Assembly (NCBI RefSeq): GCF_003144245.1
Contig: NW_020289976.1
Location: forward strand, 1,426,001-1,490,000
DNA length: 64,000 nt
Direction: 5' to 3'
Source of the DNA: Jaminaea rosea
Lineage: Eukaryota; Basidiomycota; Exobasidiomycetes; Microstromatales
Every line of letters begins with the position of its first letter. Positions within the stretch are counted from its first letter, which is position 1. Shown one piece after another: positions 20,020 to 30,202 of the stretch. The notes under the pieces are model-generated. The model saw nothing but the letters and a program-made list of their open reading frames with translations, ran no database searches and had not been told where the DNA came from. The translations under genes were made by a program, and so were the position numbers.

Positions 20020-22794
20020 ATGACGATCGTCGTGGCTCCTCATATCCCGCCTAAGAGGTCGACGTCTCTGGAGCATCACTTCTCCGCGGTCAACAAGGTG
20101 AGTGTGCCGCGCCTACACCTCGAGCTCAGCTCAGCTACGTGAGCTGATCCATCGATTTTCCCCTCCCTACTATCCTGCCAGGCGATCCGCCGTCACGCCT
20201 CCTCATCATCATGCCCTCCTCCCACTCCTCGCTCGCCCCTCGACCCCTCCTCCGAAGACGACATCAATGACGAGGGACGCCAAATCATCTCGACTGCTAA
20301 GCGCCCCTACCGCGATGGCTCTCCTCGCCACTCCATCCTCAAGCCAATCGACCTCTACACCGGCGCAGGCGCTGACGCCGCCGCCGCCGCCGCCATCGAG
20401 CCAGTCACTCACCGCAAGCTACGAGATGAGACCAAACCTCGCCACCCATTCGGCCCGCCTGTGCCAGCGCCTCGCCGCCTCGTAGCGAGCTCGTGGTCCA
20501 CAAAGAGGCCCAGCAGCGATGCGCCGGCGCCGGCTCCTCCTTCATCTTCACGCCACGAGCGCAGCCCCAACGGCGAGAGCCCACCAAAGCGTCCCCGTAG
20601 ACCCTCTGCTAATCTTCAGCACCTACTGCGCGAGGCTGCCCGCGAGGCCGCCCGCGAGGACATCACTCAGTCCCAGCTTCTCTTCGGAATGGACATCGAC
20701 GTCGACAATCTCGCTGTCCTCCCTCCCCCTCAGATCATCATCACTCCCGCCGAGACCACTACTCCCGACGCCGGGCTCCTCGCCACCCTCTCCATCAACG
20801 ACACGCACCACGCACACGACGCACACGACGCACACACAGATCCTGCCCTCATGCACGCCATCGCAGAGCGCAAAAAGGTCGACGCCCGTCTACGCACCTG
20901 GTTCTACAGCGAAGTCGAAGGCCTCGTCGGCCAGCTCGTCACCCGCATCAAGGGCGAAGGCGGCAGAGCAGGCAACTACGCTCAAATGGAGCGCAACACC
21001 AAGACGGTCGTCCTCGCAATGGAGCGTATGCTAGGTCTCGACCCTCATCACAGCCCAGACGCAAGCAACGTCGACTTCCTCGGCGATGGGCGGCACACCT
21101 TCATGGGATCGAGACGTCAGTCGTGGTGGGCGTCGAGCCTGCGCGGCACCAAGCTGCTCGGCGATGACGAGGATGGCTCGCATTCAGCTCGTCTCCAGCT
21201 CCTAGAGCGCCGCGCCCTCATCACCAAGTTCCTTGACGAAGTCTTCATCCATCTCGACTTGGCTCCAGTCCCTCTTTCACTCCCGGAAGCCCTAGGCGTC
21301 GTATGCTCCAAGCTCCTCTCCCGTCCCGACCTCGAGCGAGTCCTCGTCGAGTCCAAGCCAGGCATGACCTTCGCCGACCGCCTCCGCAAATACCAACGCG
21401 GCCCACGCAAGCCCTCAACGTGGCGACACGAAGGCACGATGCGCGCATCCCGTCTGCGTCGAGTAGCGAGCGTCGAGTACGGGGGTGCGTCCACGCGAGA
21501 CGACGCTTCACCACAAGACGAGCCACAGCCGGCACGCACATTCCGCGAGATGCTCCTCGCGCGTTTCGATGATCTACTGCAGCGGGGGCATCGCATCAAG
21601 GAGCAGTCGCATCACCTCCAAGTCCCGCTCAATCCGCGCAACACGCTACGATGGAAGGCATACCTCGAGCGGGAGAGCCAGAACCTCGATATCAAGATGG
21701 CTCGCATCAAGAGTCGAGCTGCGCGACTGGGCAACGACGCGGAGAAGACGCTCGCTGTCAACGGCAGACTCGAGGAGACGTTCGCCTCTCTACATTGCGT
21801 GCGCTTCCTCGGCGAGCTCTACAGGCAGGGCATCGTCGACCTCGCTGTCATCGAGCAATGGCTGCACCGCCTCCTTTTCGACACGGCGTACCCTGGCATC
21901 CCTTCGCTGTGGGAGCTTGAGTCGGGGTGTGTGCTCCTCATTACCATCCTACCCAAGCTCCACGAGTATCAACGTCAGGACGGGCGCGTTATCACTATGC
22001 AGCGATCCTTTTCAGCTCCCTACACGCGGGTCGACACGAGCGGCGGGCGCGGTCGCGGTCATGGCGATGGCGATACTACCATGGCGTGCGACCGGCCCAC
22101 GCCACGTCAAGATGCAGCTACGGCCGACCATTGGATCAGCACTACCCCGCGTTCTGCCCGTCTCTCTGCGCTCAGCAAGCACAGCCCTGTGCGCAAGACG
22201 GAATGCCTCCCCCTCGACTTGACGCGGGCGAGCGCCTCAGCGAACATCGTCGCCGCCTCCCTCCTACACAGCTGTCTCTGCCGTCTACGAGAGCTGCAAG
22301 CCCATCCCGAGATCCACATAGAGTCCAAGGCCTGGATAGCAGAGGTGTGCCGCCTCAGCGAGGGGACGCCCTTCGTGCCGCGCAACCCACCAAAGGCCTC
22401 ACCTCCCAAGCAGCAACGCCCTGCTCCTACCCTTTCTTCATCGTCTGCCCGCCCCTCGTTCCTCTTCTTCAGCAGCAGCAGCGGCAGCAGCAGCGGCGGC
22501 GATGACAATGACGACGACGACGACCTTCTAGCAAGCGCGTCCCCGCCTTCGTCGCGCCACCGTCTCAAGATCGAGCGCGAGCAACGCAAGGAGATGGAGA
22601 GGGAGCTGGCTCAGCTCGAGCGCAAGGCACAGAAGGCTGCAAAGGCGAAGGCGAGACGGGTCAAGAAGAAGAATACGCAGGGGAGTGGCGGCAGCGACGG
22701 AGGCGCAGCTGGTCGGGAGGCTTTGTTGGAGAGACAGCTGATGCAGCAAGAGCGGGAGAGCGATGAGGGACACGAAGAGGACGATGAGTTGTGA
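20020..22794 (+). CDS. Large protein with a MIF4G-like helical-repeat region
   Basis: 896 aa; exons 20020-20097 and 20182-22794, intron 84 nt (GTGAGT...CAG), phase 0. The first exon gives 26 residues (MTIVVAPHIPPKRSTSLEHH...). The N-terminal 200 aa are disordered, rich in Pro, Ala, Arg, with a dyad 'HDAHDAH'. A helical region from about residue 245 to 600 contains 'REMLLARFDDLLQRGHRIKE' and 'LHCVRFLGELYRQGIVDLAV', which resemble the MIF4G fold of eIF4G and other RNA-binding HEAT proteins ('FIGELYKQ-x-(I/L)-(L/V)'). The C-terminus is highly charged: a Ser/Asp-rich run, then Lys/Glu-rich coiled coil ending in acidic residues. A role in mRNA translation or decay is inferred from fold resemblance only. 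I could not match it to a named orthologue. An upstream non-coding exon is possible. Confidence 0.7.
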
Positions 22795-23598
22795 GAGGGG
22801 TGGCGGGGAGGAGCCGGGGCGACTCGTAGATTACCATCATACCACGGCCAGCTAAGCGCCATTTATCATCGAATAGATATCCATTGAACGCGAGCCGTAC
22901 GATGGAACAAAGTTTGACAGGAGCGGTTCAAGGAGATTGAAGGCTGGAGAATGGAGAGTGGAGAGTGATAGACAGCGACCGCTCCGTCCGAGCGTCGAAG
23001 CGTCGAGCGTCCGACGTCCAACCTCCTCGAAAGTCCCACCGTCCAAGCTTGCGGGGCGTCTCTCCCCTATCTCAACACGTATGGTCCGTAATTGGCATTC
23101 TTGACCTGATTCCGCGCCCTCGCCCACGCCCACGCCCGCGTCGAAGCTACCTGTCAGACTAGAGAAGTGCCGTATTTGGCCGTGCGCTGTGCGCTCCCGC
23201 GGCTGGCTGCACTACCGGAGGTTGACGCTTGCTGCGCCCACGCGGAGCATGCATGCAGAGAGAGGCGAGACGAGGCGAGACGAGCGTCCCGATGGGCCGG
23301 TGCAGGGGCAGCTGAGTAGCCTGGGAAGAAGCAGAAGAAGATGCAGGCAAGCAAGCCCGCGCGTGCGCCGACGTGCGATTCTGGGTACGGACAGAGTAGG
23401 CTATGCTTGCTAGTGGTCAGGATGGGACCTTGCGTTGGCGCAGTGCGATGCGATGCGAAACGATAGCTCGCTGCTATGATACTGGTGGAAAGGGTGCTTG
23501 GCGTTGGACAGGGTGGTGAAGGGTACAAATAGGTGGCCCATTCGAGGGGGATACAAGCGCAAGGTGCTCCCCCTCAACAATTCAGCATCTCACTCAGC
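22795..23598. other. Intergenic region, 804 bp, upstream of the tandem secreted genes
   Basis: Holds the promoter of the first tandem secreted gene. Short imperfect CGCCCACG-type repeats lie near 23118-23140 and GCGAGAC repeats near 23265-23285. No TATAAA is seen, though 'TACAAATAG' occurs near 23524. Nothing else recognisable. Confidence 0.4.
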
Positions 23599-24505
23599 AT
23601 GATGACCAAGAAGTCGATCTCTTTCCTCGGCGCCCTCCTTCTGGCACTGAGCGCTTCGGCCGCACCTGCGCCTGCTCCTACGGCTGTGCCGAAGGTAGCC
23701 CGTGCTAGCATTCAGGATGGGGCAATGTGAGGAGCGCACGACGTTCCGTAAATTCACCTTGGCTCGAGCTCACCACGTCCCTCTTCTTGGTCGTCCGCGC
23801 AGCCCCTTCATCTCCTCCATCAAAGCCTCCGCCACCACCTCCTCTTTCAACGCCCAGCAGACGACCAGCTCCTCCTGCAACCGTCTCCTGTACAATGGAC
23901 AGTGCTGTTCATCTGGCATCGTAATTGATGACGCATGTTACCCAGCCACCCAGGACTTCCCCCAAGGGATCCTCGTTGGCACATCGGGAACATCGCGCTA
24001 CGTCCTGTCTTCCCCTTCGACCGGGTTCATCAGTACGGGCTCGTACAACACCAACCAGGATGGGGACACGTACATTGTTCAGGGTCACGACTACGGTGGA
24101 AAGGATGGGGGCAACGGAGCTGATGGAGCTAATGGCGGCGATGGAGGAATCACCATCAACCAAGGGTACACTTTCTCCAACGGTGGTGGCGGATACACCT
24201 ACTCTGCACCGGACATTGGAGGATTCACCATGAGCATCGGAGACAACGATCAGGTCGGGGCGAGTATCAGGAGCAGCGTAAGCGCGCATTTGAGCAGCGT
24301 CTTTGCGAGCCAGTCTGCCTTGTTTGGAGGCAGCAGTACGACCAGCTCGTCGAGTAGCACCACGAGGCCCACGTCGACTTCCTCTTCTGCGTCGGCTCTC
24401 AATTTGGGCGGATCGAATGGCGCCGTCAGTGGAATGGCGATTGGTGGGATTCAGGCTTCCTTCGCTCTCGCCATTGCAGCCGGTGTGGGGGCGGTGATGC
24501 TCTAG
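23599..24505 (+). CDS. Tandem secreted GPI-type protein A with CC-core motif
   Basis: 276 aa; exons 23599-23726 and 23803-24505, intron 76 nt (GTGAGG...CAG). Residues 1-22 are a signal peptide, then an Ala-Pro propeptide. At the exon junction begins 'IPFISSIKASATTSSF', then the cysteine core 'CNRLLYNGQCCSSGIVIDDAC'-type pattern (C-x8-CC-x9-C). A Gly/Asn/Asp-rich middle (GGKDGGNGADGANGGDGG) follows, then a Ser/Thr stalk and a C-terminal hydrophobic tail (ASFALAIAAGVGAVML) after 'GGSNGAVSG', as in its neighbours. First of three tandem paralogues on the plus strand. The intron falls at the same place, with the same phase, as in the next two genes. Likely cell-wall or surface-anchored; the biochemical role is unknown. 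Confidence 0.8.
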
Positions 24506-25233
24506 GCACGTTTCGTTTCCTTGCACCGTAATGCAGCACAATATTCGAGATTGTCGTACTCTTTGAGCCGTGCTATTGACGAAGCGTGACTGACCGCCCC
24601 TCTGATTCTAGCGCTGTCTTGAGATTCTCTTCCCTCGCCTACCAGCTTCTTTGTGTTCGCGCGAGCGTGAGAAGCGAGAAGTGAGAAGGAGCTAGAGGGG
24701 ATGAAGCCAGCATCCGCCAGCATCCCAGATAGGCTAACCCCTTCCGCGGGAACACCTCCCTTTCCCATGCCTGTGTCTTTCTCGAGATCTATGCGCTGCG
24801 CTGCGCCCACAAACAATCTCCGTGCTGCGCTATGCCTGCCAATCCATCGGATCCAGTAGACGCTTCCCTCACACGGACCGTGGAGACTAGCGCGCGTATG
24901 GACGGGCGGACACCGGCTTCTCCCCCACCTGGGCTCCATGCAGCGCGTGCATGAATCGACGCGAGGGCGGTGTGTGGTCTCACTTTGAATCGGACGCTAA
25001 TCAGCCCCGCGCCGCCTCAGTCCCTTCTTGTCTCCTTCCCATCTTCGAAGTCCTAGCACTAGACCGTGGTAGACCAGCGCCGAGAGGGGAAGTATGGATG
25101 TAGCTTGTGGGTGTGATAATGGTGAGGTCGAAAATCTCCCTCGCATGCGCCTATAAAAAGGAGGGAGCGACGTGAATCGAGCCGTGAGTCTGCGCCACCA
25201 CCTCATACTCCCCCTTCACGTCGCACTACTACC
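24506..25233. other. Intergenic region, 728 bp, between secreted genes A and B
   Basis: Contains 3' flank of gene A and the promoter of gene B. The only clear element is the TATA box at 25152. An open frame on the minus strand (24502-24939) has no family signature and was not accepted. Confidence 0.4.
25152..25159 (+). promoter_or_regulatory. TATA box of secreted gene B
   Basis: TATAAAAA lies 82 bp upstream of the gene B start, a good distance for a TATA-driven fungal promoter. Strong TATA boxes are rare in this window, so gene B may be highly inducible. Confidence 0.65.
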
Positions 25234-26054
25234 ATGCGCTCAGGACTCGCCCTCGTATCAGCGCTCCTACTCGCTGGCTGCATCTCTGCCTCGCCCTTGC
25301 CCAATACCCCGTTGCGAAAGCGCGAAGAGATTGACCCTGAGTGAGTGTGGCTCTCGCGCACCTTTCGGGTCGTCGTTGTTCTTGCACTGACAGGCTCCTG
25401 GGCAATGCGCCGTCGCACAGCTCTTTCTTGCAATTTCTCATCGCGGCCAAGTGCGGTACCCAAGCGATCGACTTCTCCGGTGGCAGCGATGGTTGCTCTC
25501 GCCTCATATACAACGGCAAATGCTGTCAATCTGGCATAGTCGTAGATGGCCAATGTTTTACGGAGAACCCCGACTTCCAGGACGCTGTTATAGCGGGCAG
25601 GAGCAGTGCCGCTCAATACGCCTACATCGACTACAGCCACGGCCATGCGGTGCAGGTCAGCGGGGACTTTTCCACGCCAGATTCGGACGCCCTCGAAATC
25701 ACGGACCCAATGAAGTCGTACCCGCAGGATAGCCCGAGCCTCTGCCAGGACTTCGCCTCCTCATCCTCAGCGGCCGCGGCCGCGGCCGCGGCGTCGACGG
25801 ACGCGGCGGAGATCAAGTCCGAGACTGCCATGGGGGCTTCGACAACTGCCTCCCCAACTAGCACTGCGGCTCCTACCCTCACGTCATCGTTCTCTCCCTC
25901 ATCTTCGGCCACGAGTACCAGCGCTGGCGCAGCCGGTGTTGTGAGCTCGGCCGGCTCCTCGAGCTCTAGCGGAGGAAGCAACGGGGCTGCTGGCCTCAAG
26001 GCAAGTCTTGGATCGGTCTTCCTTGCCGTCGCTGCTGGAGCTGTCTTTCTCTAA
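25234..26054 (+). CDS. Tandem secreted GPI-type protein B with CC-core motif
   Basis: 246 aa; exons 25234-25340 and 25421-26054, intron 80 nt (GTGAGT...CAG). An earlier in-frame acceptor at 25389-25391 would add ten residues; I prefer the later one because it gives 'D|SFLQFLIAAKCG', which lines up with paralogues A and C. The signal peptide MRSGLALVSALLLAG is almost identical to that of protein C. A propeptide with a KR dibasic site follows. Cysteine core: C-S-R-L-I-Y-N-G-K-C-C-Q-S-G-I-V-V-D-G-Q-C. A poly-Ala run is coded by a GCGGCC repeat (25770-25794). Then come a Ser/Thr stalk and the tail 'GGSNGAAGLKASLGSVFLA' plus hydrophobic end, typical of a GPI signal. It has a TATA box 82 bp upstream. 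Function unknown. Confidence 0.82.
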
Positions 26055-26943
26055 TGGGCGCGTTCTGCGATACCCACAGGTGGTGCTCTCTTTTTGTGGA
26101 CCACCTTGCGTGCCATCTCTCGGAATGACATCTTCATTGCGCTGCCCCACAGCATCCTGTCGTGGTGCCGTGGATGATGCACTGAAGGGCGAGGCAAAGC
26201 ACTCGGACATCATTGGGGTTCGCGCCTCGACCGTGGTCGCCGATGCGAGCGTCCCTGGGCCATCTCGATCGCTCGCCTCTCTTCGGGGAGATGGAGGATG
26301 GTGGCCAGGTCAGGCAGGATGGCCGCGATACCTTCATCGATGAGAGGCACAACGTCATCTTCCAAGACTGGATTGACAACTCCCTCCTGGACAGCGACCG
26401 CCCCGGCTCGGCGCGCGGCAACAGACATCTTGCCAGGGCTCATGCCAGCGAGATGGAATCATGAAGATCACTCACTGTTCAGACGATGAACAAGATGAAA
26501 CCCGCCCGCGCTGATTTGCACCACGCGGTTCCTCAGCCCCTGCCGCGGAGAGATATGACAGTCCATTTTGCTCCTCGCACCGCGCCGCGCCGCGCCACTC
26601 CGTGTGAATGCACGCTTCGATTGACGACGACGAGACTGAAAGCCTTGCTGTCACGCAGGTGTTGTCAAAAACCAGTTGCGAGGCCCCGACTCATTGGCCG
26701 TCCCTCGGCTGAGTTTGATACCAGCGGGCGCAGCCGCGGGCGCTGCTCGTTTGGTCCGGACGCTAGTGCTAGCGCCGGAGGTACGTGAGCCGAGAGAATC
26801 TGGATGTCGCGCCGACCGTGTGGACGTGGATCCTCGCGCTCGCACCTTTAAAGAGGCCCAACAAGGCGTGCTCGATGCACGAATCCCATCCTTCACCCTC
26901 TGACACATTCGCATCCACGCTCTCTCACGCACCGCCGCCCAAC
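26055..26943. other. Intergenic region, 889 bp, between secreted genes B and C
   Basis: Longest gap in the tandem cluster. The left two thirds contain minus-strand frames with protein-like composition (see the finding on 26190-26560), not strong enough to call a gene. A TTTAAA-type weak TATA lies near 26848, about 95 bp upstream of gene C. Confidence 0.4.
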
Positions 26944-27765
26944 ATGCGCTCAATCTTGGCCCTCGTATCCGCTCTGCTCCTCGCAGGCCCTGCCCTCGCG
27001 TCGCCCATGCCCACGCAAGTACCTCCCGCACGCCGTCAATACCAGCCGGACGGGGGTGATGGTGGGCCCGAAATCCGCTCGTGAGTGGGCGGCCATAACA
27101 CTCGAGACGCTGGACTAACACCCGGCCCCCGCACGCGCAGATACGCCTCATCCTTCATCTCCTACCTGAAAGCCTCGGCGACGACCTCGTACTTCACCAC
27201 GGAGACGGGGACGGCCTGCACCGCCCTGATGTACGGCGGACAGTACTGCTGCCGCTCCAATGTCGTGCTGGACGGGCAGTGCCTCGGCGGCTCGGTCGGG
27301 CAAAGCCTGCAAGGAGGCTCCTTTGTCGGTCGCTCCGACGGCGAATACGTCTACTTGCCGCAGGGCGCCAACAACGGGTGGGTGGAGGGCTCCAACTGGG
27401 GCGTTCAGGTGACATCGATCGGCGACGAGACGACGGTCAACATTACGGACAATGAGGCAACGCAGTCGCCCAGTGTGTCATCCGAGGCTGGGGCCTCGCA
27501 GACGTCGTCGTCCTCCTCCTCGAGCGCTACCGCTACGTCGTCGGAAGCGACGAGCACCACCGCCACCGCCATCAACCGTGGAACGACCATTGCCGCCTCC
27601 GTCACGGGAGAAGGCACCCAGGTAGTCAGCGCTGGCGGGGTGGTAGCCTCGGCTGTCGTGAGCAATGGCGGAGGCGGTAGTGGTGGGAGCAACGGAGCTG
27701 CCACGCTAAAAGTCGGGCTGGGGTCCGTCGTCCTCGCCGTCGTAGCGGGGGCCCTGGCTCTGTGA
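26944..27765 (+). CDS. Tandem secreted GPI-type protein C with CC-core motif
   Basis: 253 aa; exons 26944-27080 and 27141-27765, intron 60 nt (GTGAGT...CAG). Signal peptide MRSILALVSALLLAG, propeptide 'SPMPTQVPPARRQYQ' with an RR site. The exon junction leads into 'SYASSFISYLKASATTSYF', nearly the same as in protein A (KASATTS). The cysteine core is C-T-A-L-M-Y-G-G-Q-Y-C-C-R-S-N-V-V-L-D-G-Q-C, one residue longer before CC than in A and B. Then a Ser/Thr-rich stalk and the tail 'GGSNGAATLKVGLGSVVLA', matching B closely. It converges with the MFS gene (95 bp between stops). A GPI-anchored surface protein is inferred; activity unknown. Confidence 0.82.
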
Positions 27766-27770
27766 TGACG

Positions 27771-27794
27771 CGTGCGTGCGTGCGTGCGTGCGTG
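27771..27794. repeat. (CGTG)6 tetranucleotide repeat in the 3' flank of secreted gene C
   Basis: Six perfect units beginning five bases after the stop codon, so almost surely transcribed in the 3' UTR. Similar tracts follow other stops in this window. Confidence 0.92.
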
Positions 27795-27860
27795 ATATAC
27801 CCTTGCGATCTCGTGGCGTCCAATGCAATGCCATTCCTCCCCCGAATCGCCACGCCGTGC

Positions 27861-29531
27861 CTACTCATCGCCTCCGGTTGTACTCCTGCTCCTGCCCCGC
27901 CTCACCGGCCAGCCCAAACAGCACCAAATAGCTCCCTGTGCCCCCAGCATAGCCACGAGGGTAGGCGCCAGCACCTGAATCCCGCGCGCCTGAGCGAGCA
28001 GTCCGATGAAAAATGGGAAAAGCGCCGACCCTGCTGCGCCCAGCGAGATGATGTAGGACAATGCCGTGGTGTGCAAGATACGCGGGCGGATCTGTCGTGC
28101 GGCAATCTCGATCATGATCGGGAAGATGGGACCGAGAAAGATGCCCATGAGCGCGAGAGCAACGGCGCTACTTGCTATGGCGGGCACGAACCAGGTGACG
28201 AGCTGAAGGGCGAGGGCAAGGAGGATGTAGACTAGAACGGCTAGTTGGTCGCCTATCCAACTCGTCACGGGGAGAAGTGCAATACGGCCCACGGCTATTC
28301 CGCCCCAGAAGCCGGAGACGAGGAGCGTGGCCTGCGAGCGGGTGAGGCCACCGCCTGCCAACTCGCCGCCCGCGTAGTCGATGGTGGCGGACGAGGGGTC
28401 GTTGCGACTCAGCAGATAGGTGGAGGTCCAACCCCCGATGCTCACTTCTGTGCCGACGTAGCAGAGCGTGAAGAGGGCAAATATGTGGGCGCGCGGCTGC
28501 TTGAGGACGGCGATGAACTTTGCGCGAGTCGAGGAGAGCTCGTGGGGCGTGGCTGGCGGGGGAGGGGTGCGAGAGTCGTCGTAGGGCGTTTCGGGAGAGC
28601 TATCGCGGGCGGCCTTGCTGTCGAGGCTGAGGGCGTCGTTGTCATTGCGAGCGCGCATCGACCTGAGCTCGATTACGTCTGCACTCGTGCCTCCAAGCGC
28701 GGTCGAAGCCGCAACCCACTCCCCGTTCCTCTCTGCCACGGAGTCCTTTGTTCGCTCCTCGTCCGTCTCGCGCTTGAGCTTAAAGGCGGCGGTGACGCCG
28801 GCAGTATTGAGCGCGGCGAGTCCCAGGGCAATGATGTAGAAGAAGGAGAAGCGGATGTTGTGTCCGTTGAAGGGTGCGGCAGCCAGGGGCGAGAGGAAGG
28901 CGCCGATCCCGTAGGCGAAGTGCAGGAAACCCAAACGCAGAGCAGGGCGAGGTCGGCCAGAGATCCACGTATTTCCCATCGAGTCAAGCGCCGCGACACC
29001 GCAGCCGCTAAAGTAGAAACAGACGGCGAAGAGCGGATAAGGAGGGAGGGCGATGAAGATGGCCCATGGAATGGTGACCAGGAGCGCAAAGAAGCTCAAG
29101 GCTTTTCCTAGGCCGAACCGATCGATGACGATGGGGCAGAGCACCGCTGCGGTGACGCTTCCGAGGAAGTTGGCGACGAAGAGGAGCGAAGTGATGATGA
29201 AGTTGACGTTGTAGTGGCTCTCGATGGAGGGGAGGAGGGCACCTGGTGTAGCATCGTTCCAGCCGCCGACGATGAGGGCGAAGAACATGGCCGCTTCCTT
29301 GGCCTTGACGCCTGGCGAGAATTTCGAGGGTCAGGGCGAGATTCCGCGCTTTCTGATCAGCACAGACTCACCTGCATTTGGGTATTCACTCGAGAACTTG
29401 GCTCTAGCTGCGGAGAAGCGCGTGCGCCCAGCTTCAATGCTGCGAGTCAGGCGGCTCCAGTCGAGGGGGAATTTGGCTGGCGGCGCGTCCTGCCTGGCGT
29501 TTTGAGCTGCGGTGATGATAGTGGTGGCCAT
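27861..29531 (-). CDS. MFS transporter, FucP/Bsc6-like fungal family
   Basis: 536 aa; exons 29531-29372 and 29311-27861, intron 60 nt (GTGAGT...CAG). The start is the ATG at 29531 (MATTIITAAQNARQDAPP). The membrane part opens with 'AAMFFALIVGGWNDATPGAL' and 'LLPSIESHYNVNFIITSLLF', characteristic of the fungal MFS group related to fucose permeases and yeast Bsc6. About twelve hydrophobic segments are visible, split by a hydrophilic loop of about 70 aa after the sixth (around 'SKAARDSSPETPYDDSRTPP'). The substrate cannot be read from sequence; sugars or small organic compounds are plausible. It is divergent from the amino-acid permease. Confidence 0.87.
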
Positions 29532-30202
29532 GCTGCGCGCCTGCGTTGCTACGGACGTGTATGGTTGAGGAGTCAAGATGGTTAGCTGCTCAGCCTCGAC
29601 TTCTTAGCCCCGCAATCGGTGGCTTGTGCCCCGCGTAATTGCTCCGAGGCTGGTCCGTCTTCGGCGGGTCTAATCGTAGGCGAGGCAATGGCGGCGGCGA
29701 AGTCACAAGAGGGCGATGACGATGGGCCATTGTGCTGGGCATCACCACGTCGTGAGATGGGATCATAGCGAGCTCGATCGTCGTGAGATGACATTGAGTG
29801 CAATCGAGAGCGAAGGGACAAGATCGCCATCACACACACCTACCACAGCGTGCTTGGAAACGGCTCTGCATTCTTGCATCTCGGCCGTTTCGCCGGGCTC
29901 GAGGCTTCGCGTGGGCGGGCCGCGGCCTGGCCTGGCCTGTCCACGCGGGCGAAAGCGCAGCCGACGGAACCACGCACGGCGCGAATTGAAACGCTCTCTG
30001 GCTCTCGCTCTCTCTTGCAGCGCAATTTTTGGTGCCTTGCCCAGCCCAAATTTGCATCGCGTTTCGGTCGACTCACGATAAGGGCAACGAAGGGGTGGAA
30101 GATCGTAAAGAGCAAGCACGGCGACATGGCTGCATCGCGATTGCGTCTCTTCTCTCTTCCCCACACCAAGAACCATCTCCTTCCCCCCCTTTTCTCCTCG
30201 CG
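29532..30202. other. Divergent intergenic region between two transporters, 671 bp
   Basis: Shared upstream region of the MFS gene and the amino-acid permease. A polypyrimidine tract ending in CAG at about 29995-30020 looks like a 3' splice site and could mark an intron in the permease 5' UTR; no donor was assigned. Otherwise nothing specific. Confidence 0.4.

Noticed and set aside
24502-24939. Minus-strand open frame of 145 codons downstream of secreted gene A
   Set aside because: No domain or splice support; it overlaps the stop of gene A and has low protein-like character overall.
25391-25420. Use of the upstream acceptor in secreted gene B
   Set aside because: It is in frame but adds ten residues not matching the paralogues; the later acceptor aligns the 'SFLQFLIAAK' segment with 'SFISYLKASA'.
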